Shown one piece after another: positions 1 to 7,463 of a stretch of DNA of 41,831 nucleotides (the first letter of the stretch is position 1; every line of letters begins with the position of its first letter). Source of the DNA: SIG588 sp045599305 (GTDB lineage: Bacteria > Bacillota > Clostridia > Oscillospirales > Acutalibacteraceae). The notes under the pieces were generated by a model that was not told the origin of the DNA, searched no databases, and saw only the letters and a list, made by a program, of their open reading frames with translations. Position numbers and translations under genes: made by a program. Location: NCBI GenBank assembly GCA_045599305.1, contig JAZRVU010000111.1:1-41831 (forward strand). The letters run 5' to 3'.

Positions 1-271
1 CCATGGAGGTCTTCACACGCGGTGTGAAATCCTGCCGGGTCAGGCGGCTGTGCTGGCCGCCGGATTCCGCCTCCACGATCTTTCCCGCATACTCCACGGC
101 AGTCACACCGTTTTCGGCCAGCACGGTGGCCGCCACGCCGGTGCCCTCACGCAGAAGGCCGAGCACCACGTGTTCGGTACCGATATAGGTATGGCCGAGT
201 TCCTCGGCCGCCTGAATAGCCAGATTCATGGCATTGTTGGCCTTTTCGGTAAATCCTTTGAAACGATACAT
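1..271 (-). CDS. clpC: ClpC, ATP-dependent Clp protease ATP-binding subunit (N-terminal part)
   Basis: This is the N-terminal 90 codons of a class III heat-shock AAA+ unfoldase that feeds ClpP; the window edge cuts the rest. The start MYRFKGFTEKANNAM and the segment GHTYIGTEHVVLGLLREG are the Clp N-domain (double Clp_N repeat), which binds adaptors and McsB-phosphorylated substrates. An AAGGAGG ribosome binding site lies a few bases upstream of the ATG. It is the last visible gene of ctsR-mcsA-mcsB-clpC, 16 bases after mcsB. The ATPase domains cannot be seen, so ClpC rather than ClpA/ClpE rests on the operon and the N-domain. Confidence 0.93.
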   Translation of the reverse strand, partial: MYRFKGFTEKANNAMNLAIQAAEELGHTYIGTEHVVLGLLREGTGVAATVLAENGVTAVEYAGKIVEAESGGQHSRLTRQDFTPRVKTSM

Positions 272-287
272 CATAAGCGAACCCTCC

Positions 288-1310
288 TTACTGTGTCAAT
301 GCGGCACGGACGGCCTCGGCACGGGCAGCATCCCGCTCGCCCGGCTCCATATCCCGTCGGGCAGCCGTCATCACCGCGGCCGGCTGCACATCATACATCA
401 GACTGTTCACCTCATCCAGCGTCACAGCGTCCAGAAGCCCCACCGACACGCCCACACGCAGATTGGAAAGCAGCGTCATCGACTCTTCATGTGAGAGCAG
501 ACGGGCGTTCTGCAGAATGCCCAGCGAACGGAACACGCGATCAGCCAGTGCGGGACTTTTGCGCATTTCCTCCCGTGCGGCACGCTCTTCCCGTGCGATC
601 TGCGCCACGATCCCTTTCAGGTTTTCGATAGCCGCCCGCTCGGAAATGCCCAGCGTCACCTGGTTGGAAAGCTGATACAACGCCCCCTCCGATTTGCTGC
701 CCTCGCCGTACATTCCGCGGATGGTCAAACCCAGTTTGGAAACGGTGTTGGCCAGCTGCTGCACGGCACCGCGCTCCTGCAGAGCGGGCAGATGCAGCAT
801 TACGGAAGCACGCATCCCGGTGCCGAGATTGGTGGGACACTGCGTCAGATAGCCGAGCCGCTCATCAAAGGCAAAATGCAGTGCGGCATCCAATGCGGTA
901 TCCAGCGCGTCCAGCCGCTCATACAGCGCATCCGGCTGCAGACCGGCGCCCAGCGCCTGCATACGCAGATGATCCTCCTCACACACCATCAGGCTCAAAC
1001 TCTCATCCGGCGTGAGGAACAGGCCGCTGCCATCGGCACAGGAAGCAAACTCGGGGCTGATGACATGGCGCTCCACCATGGCCAGCGCATCGCGGCGCAG
1101 CATATTGGGCATATCGAGGAACTCCCACTTATCGCCGCTCGCTTTCAGCGCCTCCCGCACTTTGGTGCAGATCTCACGCTTTTGTGCGGCGCTCATGCTC
1201 GCCGGAAACGGATAAGCCGACAGATTACGTGCCAGACGCACACGGGTACTGACGACCACGTCGCCCTCGTTCCCGCTTTGACGATACCAGCGTTCATTAT
1301 TTGCTTTCAC
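288..1310 (-). CDS. mcsB: McsB protein-arginine kinase
   Basis: McsB phosphorylates arginine residues on misfolded proteins and on CtsR, marking them for ClpCP. The 340-residue protein belongs to the ATP:guanido phosphotransferase family: STRVRLARN near residue 20, CPTNLGTG with the catalytic-type cysteine near residue 180, then RASVMLHLP. The length fits McsB, which lacks the N-terminal domain of creatine kinases. I chose a GTG start (VKANNERW) preceded by GGAAGGGGG; it overlaps the end of mcsA by 14 bases, and an upstream in-frame ATG would lie deep inside mcsA. Regulation should be through CtsR at the operon promoter. Confidence 0.93.
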   Translation of the reverse strand: MKANNERWYRQSGNEGDVVVSTRVRLARNLSAYPFPASMSAAQKREICTKVREALKASGDKWEFLDMPNMLRRDALAMVERHVISPEFASCADGSGLFLTPDESLSLMVCEEDHLRMQALGAGLQPDALYERLDALDTALDAALHFAFDERLGYLTQCPTNLGTGMRASVMLHLPALQERGAVQQLANTVSKLGLTIRGMYGEGSKSEGALYQLSNQVTLGISERAAIENLKGIVAQIAREERAAREEMRKSPALADRVFRSLGILQNARLLSHEESMTLLSNLRVGVSVGLLDAVTLDEVNSLMYDVQPAAVMTAARRDMEPGERDAARAEAVRAALTQ

Positions 1311-1800
1311 GGTCGCTGCCCCCTTCCAGTTCACGGATCCGGTCACGCAGACCGGCGCATTGCTCATACTCCTGCTTTTCGATCGCCTCATTCAACTGAC
1401 GGCGCAGGTCTTCCAGCTCCCGTTCGCGGCGCAGCTCGCCGTCGGCCGCCGCAGGTACCTTGCCCACATGGGCGGTCTTTCCGTGGATCCGCTGGATGGA
1501 CGGTAGCAGCCGGTCGTAAAACGTAGTGTAACAGGTGGGGCACCCCGCCTGGCCGGAAGAGGCGATCTCGCCAAACGACTTTCCGCACCCCTCACAGCGC
1601 AGGGTATCCGCACTGCCGCGCAGAGCCGGTTCGGCGAACAGGCTGCCCCAGAAGCTGCCGAGATCCAGCGCGCCGAACATGCTGTTCAGCCCCTCCTCGG
1701 CCGCGCAGGCGGCACAGAGATGATATTCCGTGGTATGACCGTTCACGGTACGTTTCACATGGGTCGTAGCCGTGTTCTTTCCGCATTTTTGACACAACAT
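1297..1800 (-). CDS. mcsA: McsA, activator of the McsB arginine kinase
   Basis: McsA is the zinc-binding partner that activates McsB and influences CtsR. Two zinc-finger cysteine sets are visible: CQKC/CAAC in the first 40 residues and CEGC/CPTC near the middle. A C-terminal UVR motif (LEDLRRQLNEAIEKQEYEQC...RIRELE) completes the family architecture. The 167-residue length is typical. The chosen ATG (MLCQKCGK) has AAAGGAGA six bases upstream; a longer in-frame start six codons earlier would overlap that site. It lies directly after ctsR and overlaps the GTG start of mcsB, implying translational coupling. Confidence 0.93.
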   Translation of the reverse strand: MLCQKCGKNTATTHVKRTVNGHTTEYHLCAACAAEEGLNSMFGALDLGSFWGSLFAEPALRGSADTLRCEGCGKSFGEIASSGQAGCPTCYTTFYDRLLPSIQRIHGKTAHVGKVPAAADGELRRERELEDLRRQLNEAIEKQEYEQCAGLRDRIRELEGGSDRESK

Positions 1801-1818
1801 GGCGATCTCTCCTTTCAC

Positions 1819-2277
1819 TCACCCCGCAAGAGTGGTCAACATCTGTTTCATCAGCGCGGCGCGCAGCCTGTCGCGGTCGGCCACGGCCACATCGCGGTAG
1901 GCTTTGTCCGAAAGCGCCGCCCCCATCAGCCGTGCGTCCTGCTCCTGCAGCACACACCGATCCACCAGATTTTCCAGAATGGCATTGGCCGTGGCGGGCG
2001 ACAGGGTGCTGCCGATGGAATTCACAATGTGCATCAGCGCCGTCTGCACCGCGTTATATTGTATACGGTGGATCCGCACATACCCGCCGCCACCGCGCCG
2101 GCTTTCCACGATATATCCCCGCTCCGGCGTAAAACGCGAGGTCAGCACATAACTGATCTGACTGGGCACACACCCCAGTTCCTCCGCCAGCAGGTTGCGC
2201 TGCAGTTCCGCTTCGCCGTTTTCCGCCTGCTCAAGCATATGAAGAATATAGGCGGTTATCTCATCACTTATGCGCAT
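1819..2277 (-). CDS. ctsR: CtsR class III heat-shock repressor
   Basis: CtsR is a winged-helix repressor of clp genes that is inactivated by heat and by the McsAB system. The start MRISDEITAYILHMLEQ, the helix-turn-helix stretch QRNLLAEELGCVPSQISYVL and the glycine-rich wing ESRRGGGGYVRI are diagnostic; the last is the DNA-contacting, heat-sensing loop. The 152-residue length is normal. AAGGAGG precedes the ATG. It is the first gene of its operon and is probably autoregulated through the two boxes at 2321-2337 and 2354-2370. Confidence 0.96.
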   Translation of the reverse strand: MRISDEITAYILHMLEQAENGEAELQRNLLAEELGCVPSQISYVLTSRFTPERGYIVESRRGGGGYVRIHRIQYNAVQTALMHIVNSIGSTLSPATANAILENLVDRCVLQEQDARLMGAALSDKAYRDVAVADRDRLRAALMKQMLTTLAG

Positions 2278-2307
2278 CCGAACGCCTCCTTCTGCATTTC
2301 TGCAATC

Positions 2308-2336
2308 AGTTTACCCAAAAAGTCAAAGAAAGTCAA
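2308..2336 (-). promoter_or_regulatory. Sigma-A promoter of the ctsR-mcsAB-clpC operon
   Basis: On the minus strand a TTGACT -35 box (2331-2336) and a TAAACT -10 box (2308-2313) are separated by exactly 17 bp. The -35 element and half of the spacer lie inside the proximal CtsR box, so bound repressor would exclude RNA polymerase. Confidence 0.85.
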
Positions 2337-2337
2337 G
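2321..2337 (+). promoter_or_regulatory. CtsR operator box, promoter-overlapping
   Basis: AGTCAAA-GAA-AGTCAAG is a direct heptad repeat with a 3-bp spacer, matching the known CtsR consensus (A/GGTCAAA NAN A/GGTCAAA). It overlaps the ctsR -35 region. Confidence 0.88.
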
Positions 2338-2353
2338 GACTAATAAAGTCGAA

Positions 2354-2370
2354 TTTGACTTTTGTTGACC
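2354..2370 (-). promoter_or_regulatory. Second CtsR operator box
   Basis: On the minus strand GGTCAAC-AAA-AGTCAAA again gives two heptads with a 3-bp spacer. It lies just upstream of the ctsR promoter, in the opposite orientation to the first box. Confidence 0.82.
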
Positions 2371-2542
2371 TTTTTGTGGGAGCAAATTTTAAAATATCTC
2401 TCAATATCTTCTGATTTCTTTGAATTTCTTCGATTTTCAAATAATTTCGTTCTTCGGAAAAATTCTGTGACCACCCACACGCTCCCCACATACTATGTCG
2501 TGTAATCACTCCCGAGAGGGAGAGCAAAGGAGGGCAAGAGAT

Positions 2543-2749
2543 ATGTGTCTGTCTAACCTGTTCTGTGGCAACGATTGCACCTGGGCGTGGATCCTTTTCA
2601 TCGTCGGCATCCTGCTGCTGCTTGAAAACGGCTGCGGTGAAAACGGCTACGGCCGCGGCGACTGCGGCTGCGGCTGCAACGGCAATGGCTTCGGCTATGG
2701 TCGCAACAACGACTGTGGCTGCAACAACGACTGCGGCTGCGGCCGCTGA
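2543..2749 (+). CDS. Small Gly/Cys-rich membrane peptide (chorion-class high-cysteine-like)
   Basis: A 68-residue protein starts at MCLSNLFCGN, with AAGGAGGG upstream of the ATG. Residues about 13-29 (TWAWILFIVGILLLLE) form one hydrophobic segment. The C-terminal half is almost wholly Gly, Cys, Asn, Asp and Tyr, in repeats such as DCGCGCNG and NNDCGCNNDCGCGR. Similar short proteins in Clostridia are annotated as chorion-class high-cysteine proteins; their function is unknown to me. A surface, spore-coat or metal-binding role is possible but unproven. A strong terminator follows directly, so it is monocistronic. Confidence 0.7.
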   Translation: MCLSNLFCGNDCTWAWILFIVGILLLLENGCGENGYGRGDCGCGCNGNGFGYGRNNDCGCNNDCGCGR

Positions 2750-2765
2750 CCCCTCCCCCTGCACC

Positions 2766-2812
2766 GTCGGCGTGACCGTCTTTTCGGAGTCGGTCACGCC
2801 GACTTTCTTTCT
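2766..2812 (+). terminator. Rho-independent terminator after the Cys-rich peptide
   Basis: A perfect 13-bp stem, GTCGGCGTGACCG (2766-2778) with its complement (2791-2803), has a 12-base loop and is followed by TTTCTTTCTT. Confidence 0.9.
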
Positions 2813-2826
2813 TCAAAAAGCCATAT

Positions 2827-2855
2827 TTGACATTTGATGAGAAAAGGCGTATAAT
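2827..2855 (+). promoter_or_regulatory. Consensus sigma-A promoter of the PH-domain gene
   Basis: TTGACA (2827-2832), a 17-bp spacer and TATAAT (2850-2855) form a perfect consensus promoter. AGGAGG then lies just before the ATG at 2888. Confidence 0.93.
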
Positions 2856-2887
2856 ATGAATCACTCTAATCAACAGGAGGTACTCAC

Positions 2888-3316
2888 ATGAGCGAAACAG
2901 ATACCGTTCAGGATCGTGAAAATGCTTTGATCGAGGAACGCAAACGCTGGACATTTTTCGGGCTTCCCTTTACTTTTACCACATATTCTTTTAATGAGAA
3001 AAAACTGACCGTACGCAGCGGTCTGCTCACCACCCATGAGGATGACATCCTGCTCTACCGTGTGATGGATACGTCGCTCTGCCGCACCCTGTGGCAGAAA
3101 CTTTTCCGGTTGGGCAGCATCCGTGTGGCCAGTTCGGACCAGAGTCTGCCGGAGTTGGTCATCAAAAACATCCGTCATTCCCGTGATTTCAAAGACGAGC
3201 TGGACGAACGGGTGGAGCGCGAACGCCTGCGTATGCGGGTGCGCACCGGTGAATATCTGGATGCCGACGGTGACGGAGAACCGGATTGCGATGACGATCA
3301 TCGCCACTTGCTGTAA
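2888..3316 (+). CDS. PH-domain (bPH2/YdbT-like) protein
   Basis: This 142-residue protein has the signature of bacterial PH domains of the DUF304/YdbS-YdbT type: TTYSFNEKKLTVRSGLLTTHEDDILLYRVMDTSL, followed by a basic loop and a RIASS-like strand (GSIRVASSD). It has no clear transmembrane segment, unlike YdbS/YdbT, and the tail is acidic (DADGDGEPDCDDDH, resembling a calcium-binding loop by chance or function). It has its own consensus promoter and a terminator, so it is a strongly expressed single gene. Its role is unknown; related domains are often membrane-associated. Confidence 0.78.
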   Translation: MSETDTVQDRENALIEERKRWTFFGLPFTFTTYSFNEKKLTVRSGLLTTHEDDILLYRVMDTSLCRTLWQKLFRLGSIRVASSDQSLPELVIKNIRHSRDFKDELDERVERERLRMRVRTGEYLDADGDGEPDCDDDHRHLL

Positions 3317-3342
3317 TATCTCTTCATATTCTAAGCATAGGT

Positions 3343-3380
3343 AAACCCGCCGAAGAAAAGTTTTTCTTCGGCGGGTTTGT
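3343..3380. terminator. Bidirectional terminator between convergent genes
   Basis: AAACCCGCCGAAGAAAA (3343-3359) pairs fully with 3362-3378. The A-run and T-run flanks let it end both the PH-domain transcript and the minus-strand murD-ynbB operon. Confidence 0.9.
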
Positions 3381-3397
3381 TATTATCACATATATTA

Positions 3398-4672
3398 TCA
3401 GAGCTTCAGTTCGCCCGCTTCCAGCATCGACTGGGCGGCCAGCAAAACGCCCATCCGTCCGGAAGAAAAGTTGATGCCGCCCTGCATATAGGCCGCATAG
3501 GGCTCACGCAGCGGTGCATCGGCCGAAAGTTCGATAGAGGCGCCCATGGTGAATGCTCCCGCCGCCATCACGACCTGACTGCCATATCCGGGCATATCCC
3601 ACGGCTCCGGCACCACAAAGGCGTCCACTGGAGCGCCGCTCTGCATCCCGCGGCAGAAAGCCACCAGCGCCTGCGGCGTTTTGAGTTTCACCACCTGCAC
3701 GATATCGGCACGCGGTGCCGCCGCCTTCGGCGAGACCTCGTAGCCCAGTTCCTCAAACAGTGCCGCGCAAAAGACAGCCGTCTTCAGTGCTTCGCCCACC
3801 ACGTGCGGCGACTGGAACAGCCCCATGAACAGGGTGCGGTTATGTCCCAGCGAGGCGCCGATCTCACGCCCCAGTCCCGGTGTGGTCATACGGGCGGCAC
3901 AGCGCTCCACCAGATCGTGCCGGCCGCAGATGTACCCGCCGTTTTCGGCGATGCCGCCGCCGGGATTTTTGATAAGCGAGCCGGCCATGATATCCGCGCC
4001 CACGGCGATCGGCTCGTCCTTTTCCACAAATTCGCCGTAGCAGTTGTCCACGAACACGGTCACGTCCGGCCGCACCTCACGCACGGCACGAATAGTCTCG
4101 CCGATCTCGGCCACCGTGAAGGATTCCCGCACATCGTACCCGCGTGAGCGCTGGATGTGCACCACGGTAATGCGCGCATCGTCCCGCAGCGCCGCCTGTA
4201 TGGCCGGCAGATCCGGTTTTCCCGCGGCATTCAGCGGCACTTCCCGATAATTCACGCCGTACTCCATCAGTGAGCCCACCGCACCCGTTTTGCCGATCAC
4301 GGTCTGCAGTGTATCATAGGGCGCGCCGGCAGCGGCCAGCAGCGTATCTCCCGGGTGCAGCAGACCGGACAGCGCCACCGTGATGGCATGAGTGCCGGAA
4401 AGCAGATAGTGGCGCACCAGCGCATCCTCGGCCCCCATGGCGTCGGCAAACACGGCATCCAGCACATCCCGTCCTCGGTCACCGTAGCCGTAGCCGGTCG
4501 TGGCGGCAAAGTGGCTTTCGCTCACTTTATTGCGGATGAAGGCCGCCAGCACCTTCTGCTGATTATAGTCGGCATTTTCCTCAATGCGGGCAAACGCCTC
4601 TTTGGCGCGCGCCATGGCCTTTTCGGCCGCTGTCAGCAGGCGCGGGTCGATATCAAAAAACGGAGTTTCCAT
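3398..4672 (-). CDS. Methionine gamma-lyase family PLP enzyme (YnbB-like, aluminum-resistance family)
   Basis: This 424-residue fold-type I PLP enzyme belongs to the Met_gamma_lyase family (PF06838-like), often labelled aluminum-resistance protein or YnbB. The PLP-lysine region is GSLIKNPGGGIA with Lys235, and the Asp that contacts the pyridine is in VFVDNCYGEF (Asp209). The N-terminal NKVSESHFAATTGYGYGDRGRD stretch is typical. Carbon-sulfur lyase activity is inferred only from the family; the natural substrate is unknown. AGAGGA precedes the chosen ATG (METPFF). It is the last gene of the murD operon, 19 bases after the GNAT gene, and ends at a terminator. Confidence 0.85.
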   Translation of the reverse strand: METPFFDIDPRLLTAAEKAMARAKEAFARIEENADYNQQKVLAAFIRNKVSESHFAATTGYGYGDRGRDVLDAVFADAMGAEDALVRHYLLSGTHAITVALSGLLHPGDTLLAAAGAPYDTLQTVIGKTGAVGSLMEYGVNYREVPLNAAGKPDLPAIQAALRDDARITVVHIQRSRGYDVRESFTVAEIGETIRAVREVRPDVTVFVDNCYGEFVEKDEPIAVGADIMAGSLIKNPGGGIAENGGYICGRHDLVERCAARMTTPGLGREIGASLGHNRTLFMGLFQSPHVVGEALKTAVFCAALFEELGYEVSPKAAAPRADIVQVVKLKTPQALVAFCRGMQSGAPVDAFVVPEPWDMPGYGSQVVMAAGAFTMGASIELSADAPLREPYAAYMQGGINFSSGRMGVLLAAQSMLEAGELKL

Positions 4673-4691
4673 TGCTTTTCCTCTTTTCAGG

Positions 4692-5420
4692 TCATTTTTC
4701 CGCGATGCCCCATTCCCCGCAAACGGTAAAACCGAGCCGGCGATAAAGGCGGGCGGCATCCGCGTTTTTGGGCGAGATCCATACCCTCTGCCCCGCCGCC
4801 TGCCGTGCCGCGGCCAACGCCGTCACCACCGCAGAGGCCAGCCCCTGTCCGCGGTAATCCGGCAGGGTGGCCACACCGCCGAGCAGCGCGGCGTCTTCAC
4901 ACTCGGCTGTGGTCAGTGCGCAGGAGACGACCCGGCCGTCCCGCATCACCGCCGCCGTGTGCAGCAGTCCGTGACGCCAGCGATGGTGAGCGTCGGCATA
5001 CCACGCATCAAACGATGGCAGCGTGTCGCCGAACACCGCCTGCAGCACCGGCCATATCGCCGCCGGGTCGGCCGTCGCGGCCTCGCCCTCCGGCAAAACG
5101 GGGCTGTCGGCGCGCACCACCTCGCCCGTCTGGACCCGACCGCCGAAGCGGACAGCCAGACGGCGGGCATCCTCCGCCCCCGTGCGCACGGTGCGCACAT
5201 CCGGCGACATGGCCAAAAACAGTTCCAGGTCTTCCCCGTCGGCACCGAAATGCGCCGTGGCCGCCCCGTCCATCAGCGAAAGGGCACTGTCCTCGCCCAC
5301 ACAGAAACGGCAGAAGTCCTGCTCTGTCCCATAGGCGCGTGCGGCAGAAAGGATACGCAGCAGCGATTCGGACGAGGGTGCGAACCGTGCCAGCGCAGCA
5401 GCGTCAGCCGCGCGGATCAC
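4692..5420 (-). CDS. GNAT-family N-acetyltransferase
   Basis: This 242-residue protein has a clear GNAT acetyl-CoA binding motif at residues 181-205 (GGVATLPDYRGQGLASAV), followed by the C-terminal ISPKNADAARLYRRLGF strand-helix typical of FR47-like acetyltransferases. The N-terminal 170 residues are divergent and give no substrate clue. The start is GTG, whose last bases form the stop of the upstream peptidase gene (GTGA overlap), so translation is coupled. It sits between an aminopeptidase and a PLP enzyme. Confidence 0.82.
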   Translation of the reverse strand: MIRAADAAALARFAPSSESLLRILSAARAYGTEQDFCRFCVGEDSALSLMDGAATAHFGADGEDLELFLAMSPDVRTVRTGAEDARRLAVRFGGRVQTGEVVRADSPVLPEGEAATADPAAIWPVLQAVFGDTLPSFDAWYADAHHRWRHGLLHTAAVMRDGRVVSCALTTAECEDAALLGGVATLPDYRGQGLASAVVTALAAARQAAGQRVWISPKNADAARLYRRLGFTVCGEWGIAEK

Positions 5421-6445
5421 GCCGTCTCACCCGGCAGCGTACCGGCCAGCAGACGCACCAACTGCCCGGCAGCATCCACATCCTGCTCGGCCAGCACGCA
5501 ACTGGCCGAATGGATATAGCGGCAGGGCAGCGACACCGCCGCCACCCGGGCACCGCGACCCGCCACCTGAATGGCACCGGCATCGTTGCCGCCGGCCACC
5601 GCCGTCTTGCTTTGAGCCGGGATCCCATTCTCACGTGCCAGATCCAGAATATGGTGATAGAGTTTCTGGTCGTACAGGGTGCGGCCATCCATAAAGGAGA
5701 GCACCGGCCCCTGCCCCACAAAGCATACCTCGTGCCCGGGCTGCGTACCGGCGATATCCGAGGCGGTGGTGGCCTCCAGTGTCACCGACACATCCGGCTG
5801 CACCGCAAAAGCCGCCGTGGCCGACCCGCGCAGGCCGATCTCCTCCTGCACGGCAAAGACCAGCGTCACATCATACGGCAACACCTGCTCCGCCAGCGAA
5901 AGCAGCAGAGCGCAGCCCACACGGTCGTCCAACGCGCGCGCCTTGAAACGGCCGCCGGACAGTTCGGCAAACTCGCTGTCGAACAGCACCGCGTCTCCGA
6001 TCGAGACAACGGCTTCCGCCTCTTCTCGGCAGGCGGCACCGATATCGATCAGCAGACTGTCGGCCGACACGGGCTTTTCCCGTTCTTCCTTGCTGCAATG
6101 GTGCATCGCTTTACACCCGATCACGCCCACATGGCCATTTACGGTGACTGTGCGGCCGACCTGCACCTTTTCATTGATGCCACCGGCATTGGCAAAACGC
6201 AGATAGCCTTCCGACGTGATGCCGGTCACGATCATACCGACCTCATCCATGTGCGCTTCGAACATGACCTTTTGTGCCGGGCGCTGCTCGCCGGTCACCT
6301 CGGCCAGCACATTGCCCAGTGCGTCCGTCTTCACCTGCACACACGGGCCGCAGGCGGACAGCGCTTTCAGTATATAGTCCCGCACGGCATTTTCCTGCCC
6401 GGGAATGCCGGACAGCGCCGTCAGTTCTTTCAAATGCTTCAACAT
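5417..6445 (-). CDS. M42 family metallopeptidase (glutamyl aminopeptidase-like), copy 2
   Basis: This 342-residue di-metal aminopeptidase belongs to the M42/TET family. Metal and catalytic motifs appear in order: FEAHMDEVG, KARALDDRVG, FAVQEEIGLRG, VTLEATTASD and a C-terminal YIHSASCV. It trims N-terminal residues from peptides, probably as a large cytosolic oligomer. Two adjacent ATGs follow GGGAGG; I chose the second, at 7-base spacing (MLKHLKEL), but the first, three bases upstream, is possible. It follows a second M42 gene with a near-zero gap and overlaps the GNAT gene by four bases. Confidence 0.88.
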   Translation of the reverse strand: MLKHLKELTALSGIPGQENAVRDYILKALSACGPCVQVKTDALGNVLAEVTGEQRPAQKVMFEAHMDEVGMIVTGITSEGYLRFANAGGINEKVQVGRTVTVNGHVGVIGCKAMHHCSKEEREKPVSADSLLIDIGAACREEAEAVVSIGDAVLFDSEFAELSGGRFKARALDDRVGCALLLSLAEQVLPYDVTLVFAVQEEIGLRGSATAAFAVQPDVSVTLEATTASDIAGTQPGHEVCFVGQGPVLSFMDGRTLYDQKLYHHILDLARENGIPAQSKTAVAGGNDAGAIQVAGRGARVAAVSLPCRYIHSASCVLAEQDVDAAGQLVRLLAGTLPGETA

Positions 6446-6447
6446 CA

Positions 6448-7458
6448 TCACGCCTCCCAATGCCGCACGAATTCCGCCATCAAGCGGGCGGTGTTTTCCA
6501 CGTCACGCAGGTCGGCGACCTCCACCGGCGTGTGCATATACCGCAGTGGGATAGACAAAAGCGCCGTGCGTACACCTGTACGCGACGTACCGATCCCATC
6601 GGCATCGGTGCCGGTACGGCCGCCCATCCCCTCATACTGGAACGGAATATCGGCCGCCCCGGCCAGTGCCGCGAGCTGGCGGCTGTACGCCATATCCAGC
6701 GACGGCGACACACCCACCATGGGGCCTTTTCCCAATTCTCCGCACTCATCGGCGCTCTCCTGCGGGGCCAGCGCAAAACTCACATCGGTGGCCACGGCGA
6801 CCGCCGGCTCCACCGCAAAGGCGGCGGGCGGCGCACCGCGCATCCCGGTCTCCTCCTGCACGGCAAAGACAGCCGCCACACGGCAGGGCAGTTTTTCGTC
6901 TTTCAGAAGTTCCATGCAGCGCAGCACCACCGCCACACCGGCACGGTCATCCATCGAAGTGCCCGTCACCCGCTCGCCCAGCAACGAAGCGAAATACGGA
7001 CGATAGGCTACCTTGGAGCCGACGGGGATATGCGCACGCGCCTCTTCTTGTGTCATGCCCACGTCGATCCCGCGGTCGGTCAAGGCGGGCAGTTCACCGC
7101 CGCCCAGATGCGGCGGCACCGAGCAAAACACACCGGCATACGGACGGTCACCGTAGACGGTGACCTCGGCCGCCGTCAGCACACGGTTATCCACACCGCC
7201 GCAGGCGGCCACCTGCAAAAAGCCGTGACTGTCCACACCGGTAACGATACACCCTACCTGATCGATATGCGCTTCGAGCATCACCGTCGGCAGCGTTTCG
7301 TCGTCCCCCTTGCGCCAGCCGATCACGCTGCCCAGCGCATCCTGCTGCACGCGGCTGCAAAACGGGGCAAGCAGTTCAGCCGCCACATCAGACGCCTCTG
7401 TCATGCCGCCCACACCGGGAGCCAGGCACAACCGGCGAAGTGTCTCTTTCAGATCCAT
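6448..7458 (-). CDS. M42 family metallopeptidase, copy 1
   Basis: This 336-residue M42 aminopeptidase is a diverged paralogue of its downstream neighbour. Motifs: LEAHIDQVG, GTSMDDRAG, FAVQEETGMRG, ATDVSFA and YMHTPVE, covering the usual His, Asp, Glu, Asp and His metal ligands. The chosen ATG (MDLKETL) has AAGGA eight bases upstream; an in-frame ATG three codons earlier overlaps the murD stop but lies too close to the ribosome binding site. The pair could form mixed TET-type assemblies, which is inference. Confidence 0.88.
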   Translation of the reverse strand: MDLKETLRRLCLAPGVGGMTEASDVAAELLAPFCSRVQQDALGSVIGWRKGDDETLPTVMLEAHIDQVGCIVTGVDSHGFLQVAACGGVDNRVLTAAEVTVYGDRPYAGVFCSVPPHLGGGELPALTDRGIDVGMTQEEARAHIPVGSKVAYRPYFASLLGERVTGTSMDDRAGVAVVLRCMELLKDEKLPCRVAAVFAVQEETGMRGAPPAAFAVEPAVAVATDVSFALAPQESADECGELGKGPMVGVSPSLDMAYSRQLAALAGAADIPFQYEGMGGRTGTDADGIGTSRTGVRTALLSIPLRYMHTPVEVADLRDVENTARLMAEFVRHWEA

Positions 7459-7463
7459 TCCCA

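Noticed and set aside
2333..2797. Ala/Val-rich minus-strand frame over the Cys-rich gene
   Set aside because: It is the reverse reading of TGC/GGC repeats and spans the terminator and the CtsR boxes.
4805..7006. A 733-codon open frame antisense to the GNAT and M42 genes
   Set aside because: Arg/Pro/His-rich mirror of real genes with clear motifs on the minus strand.
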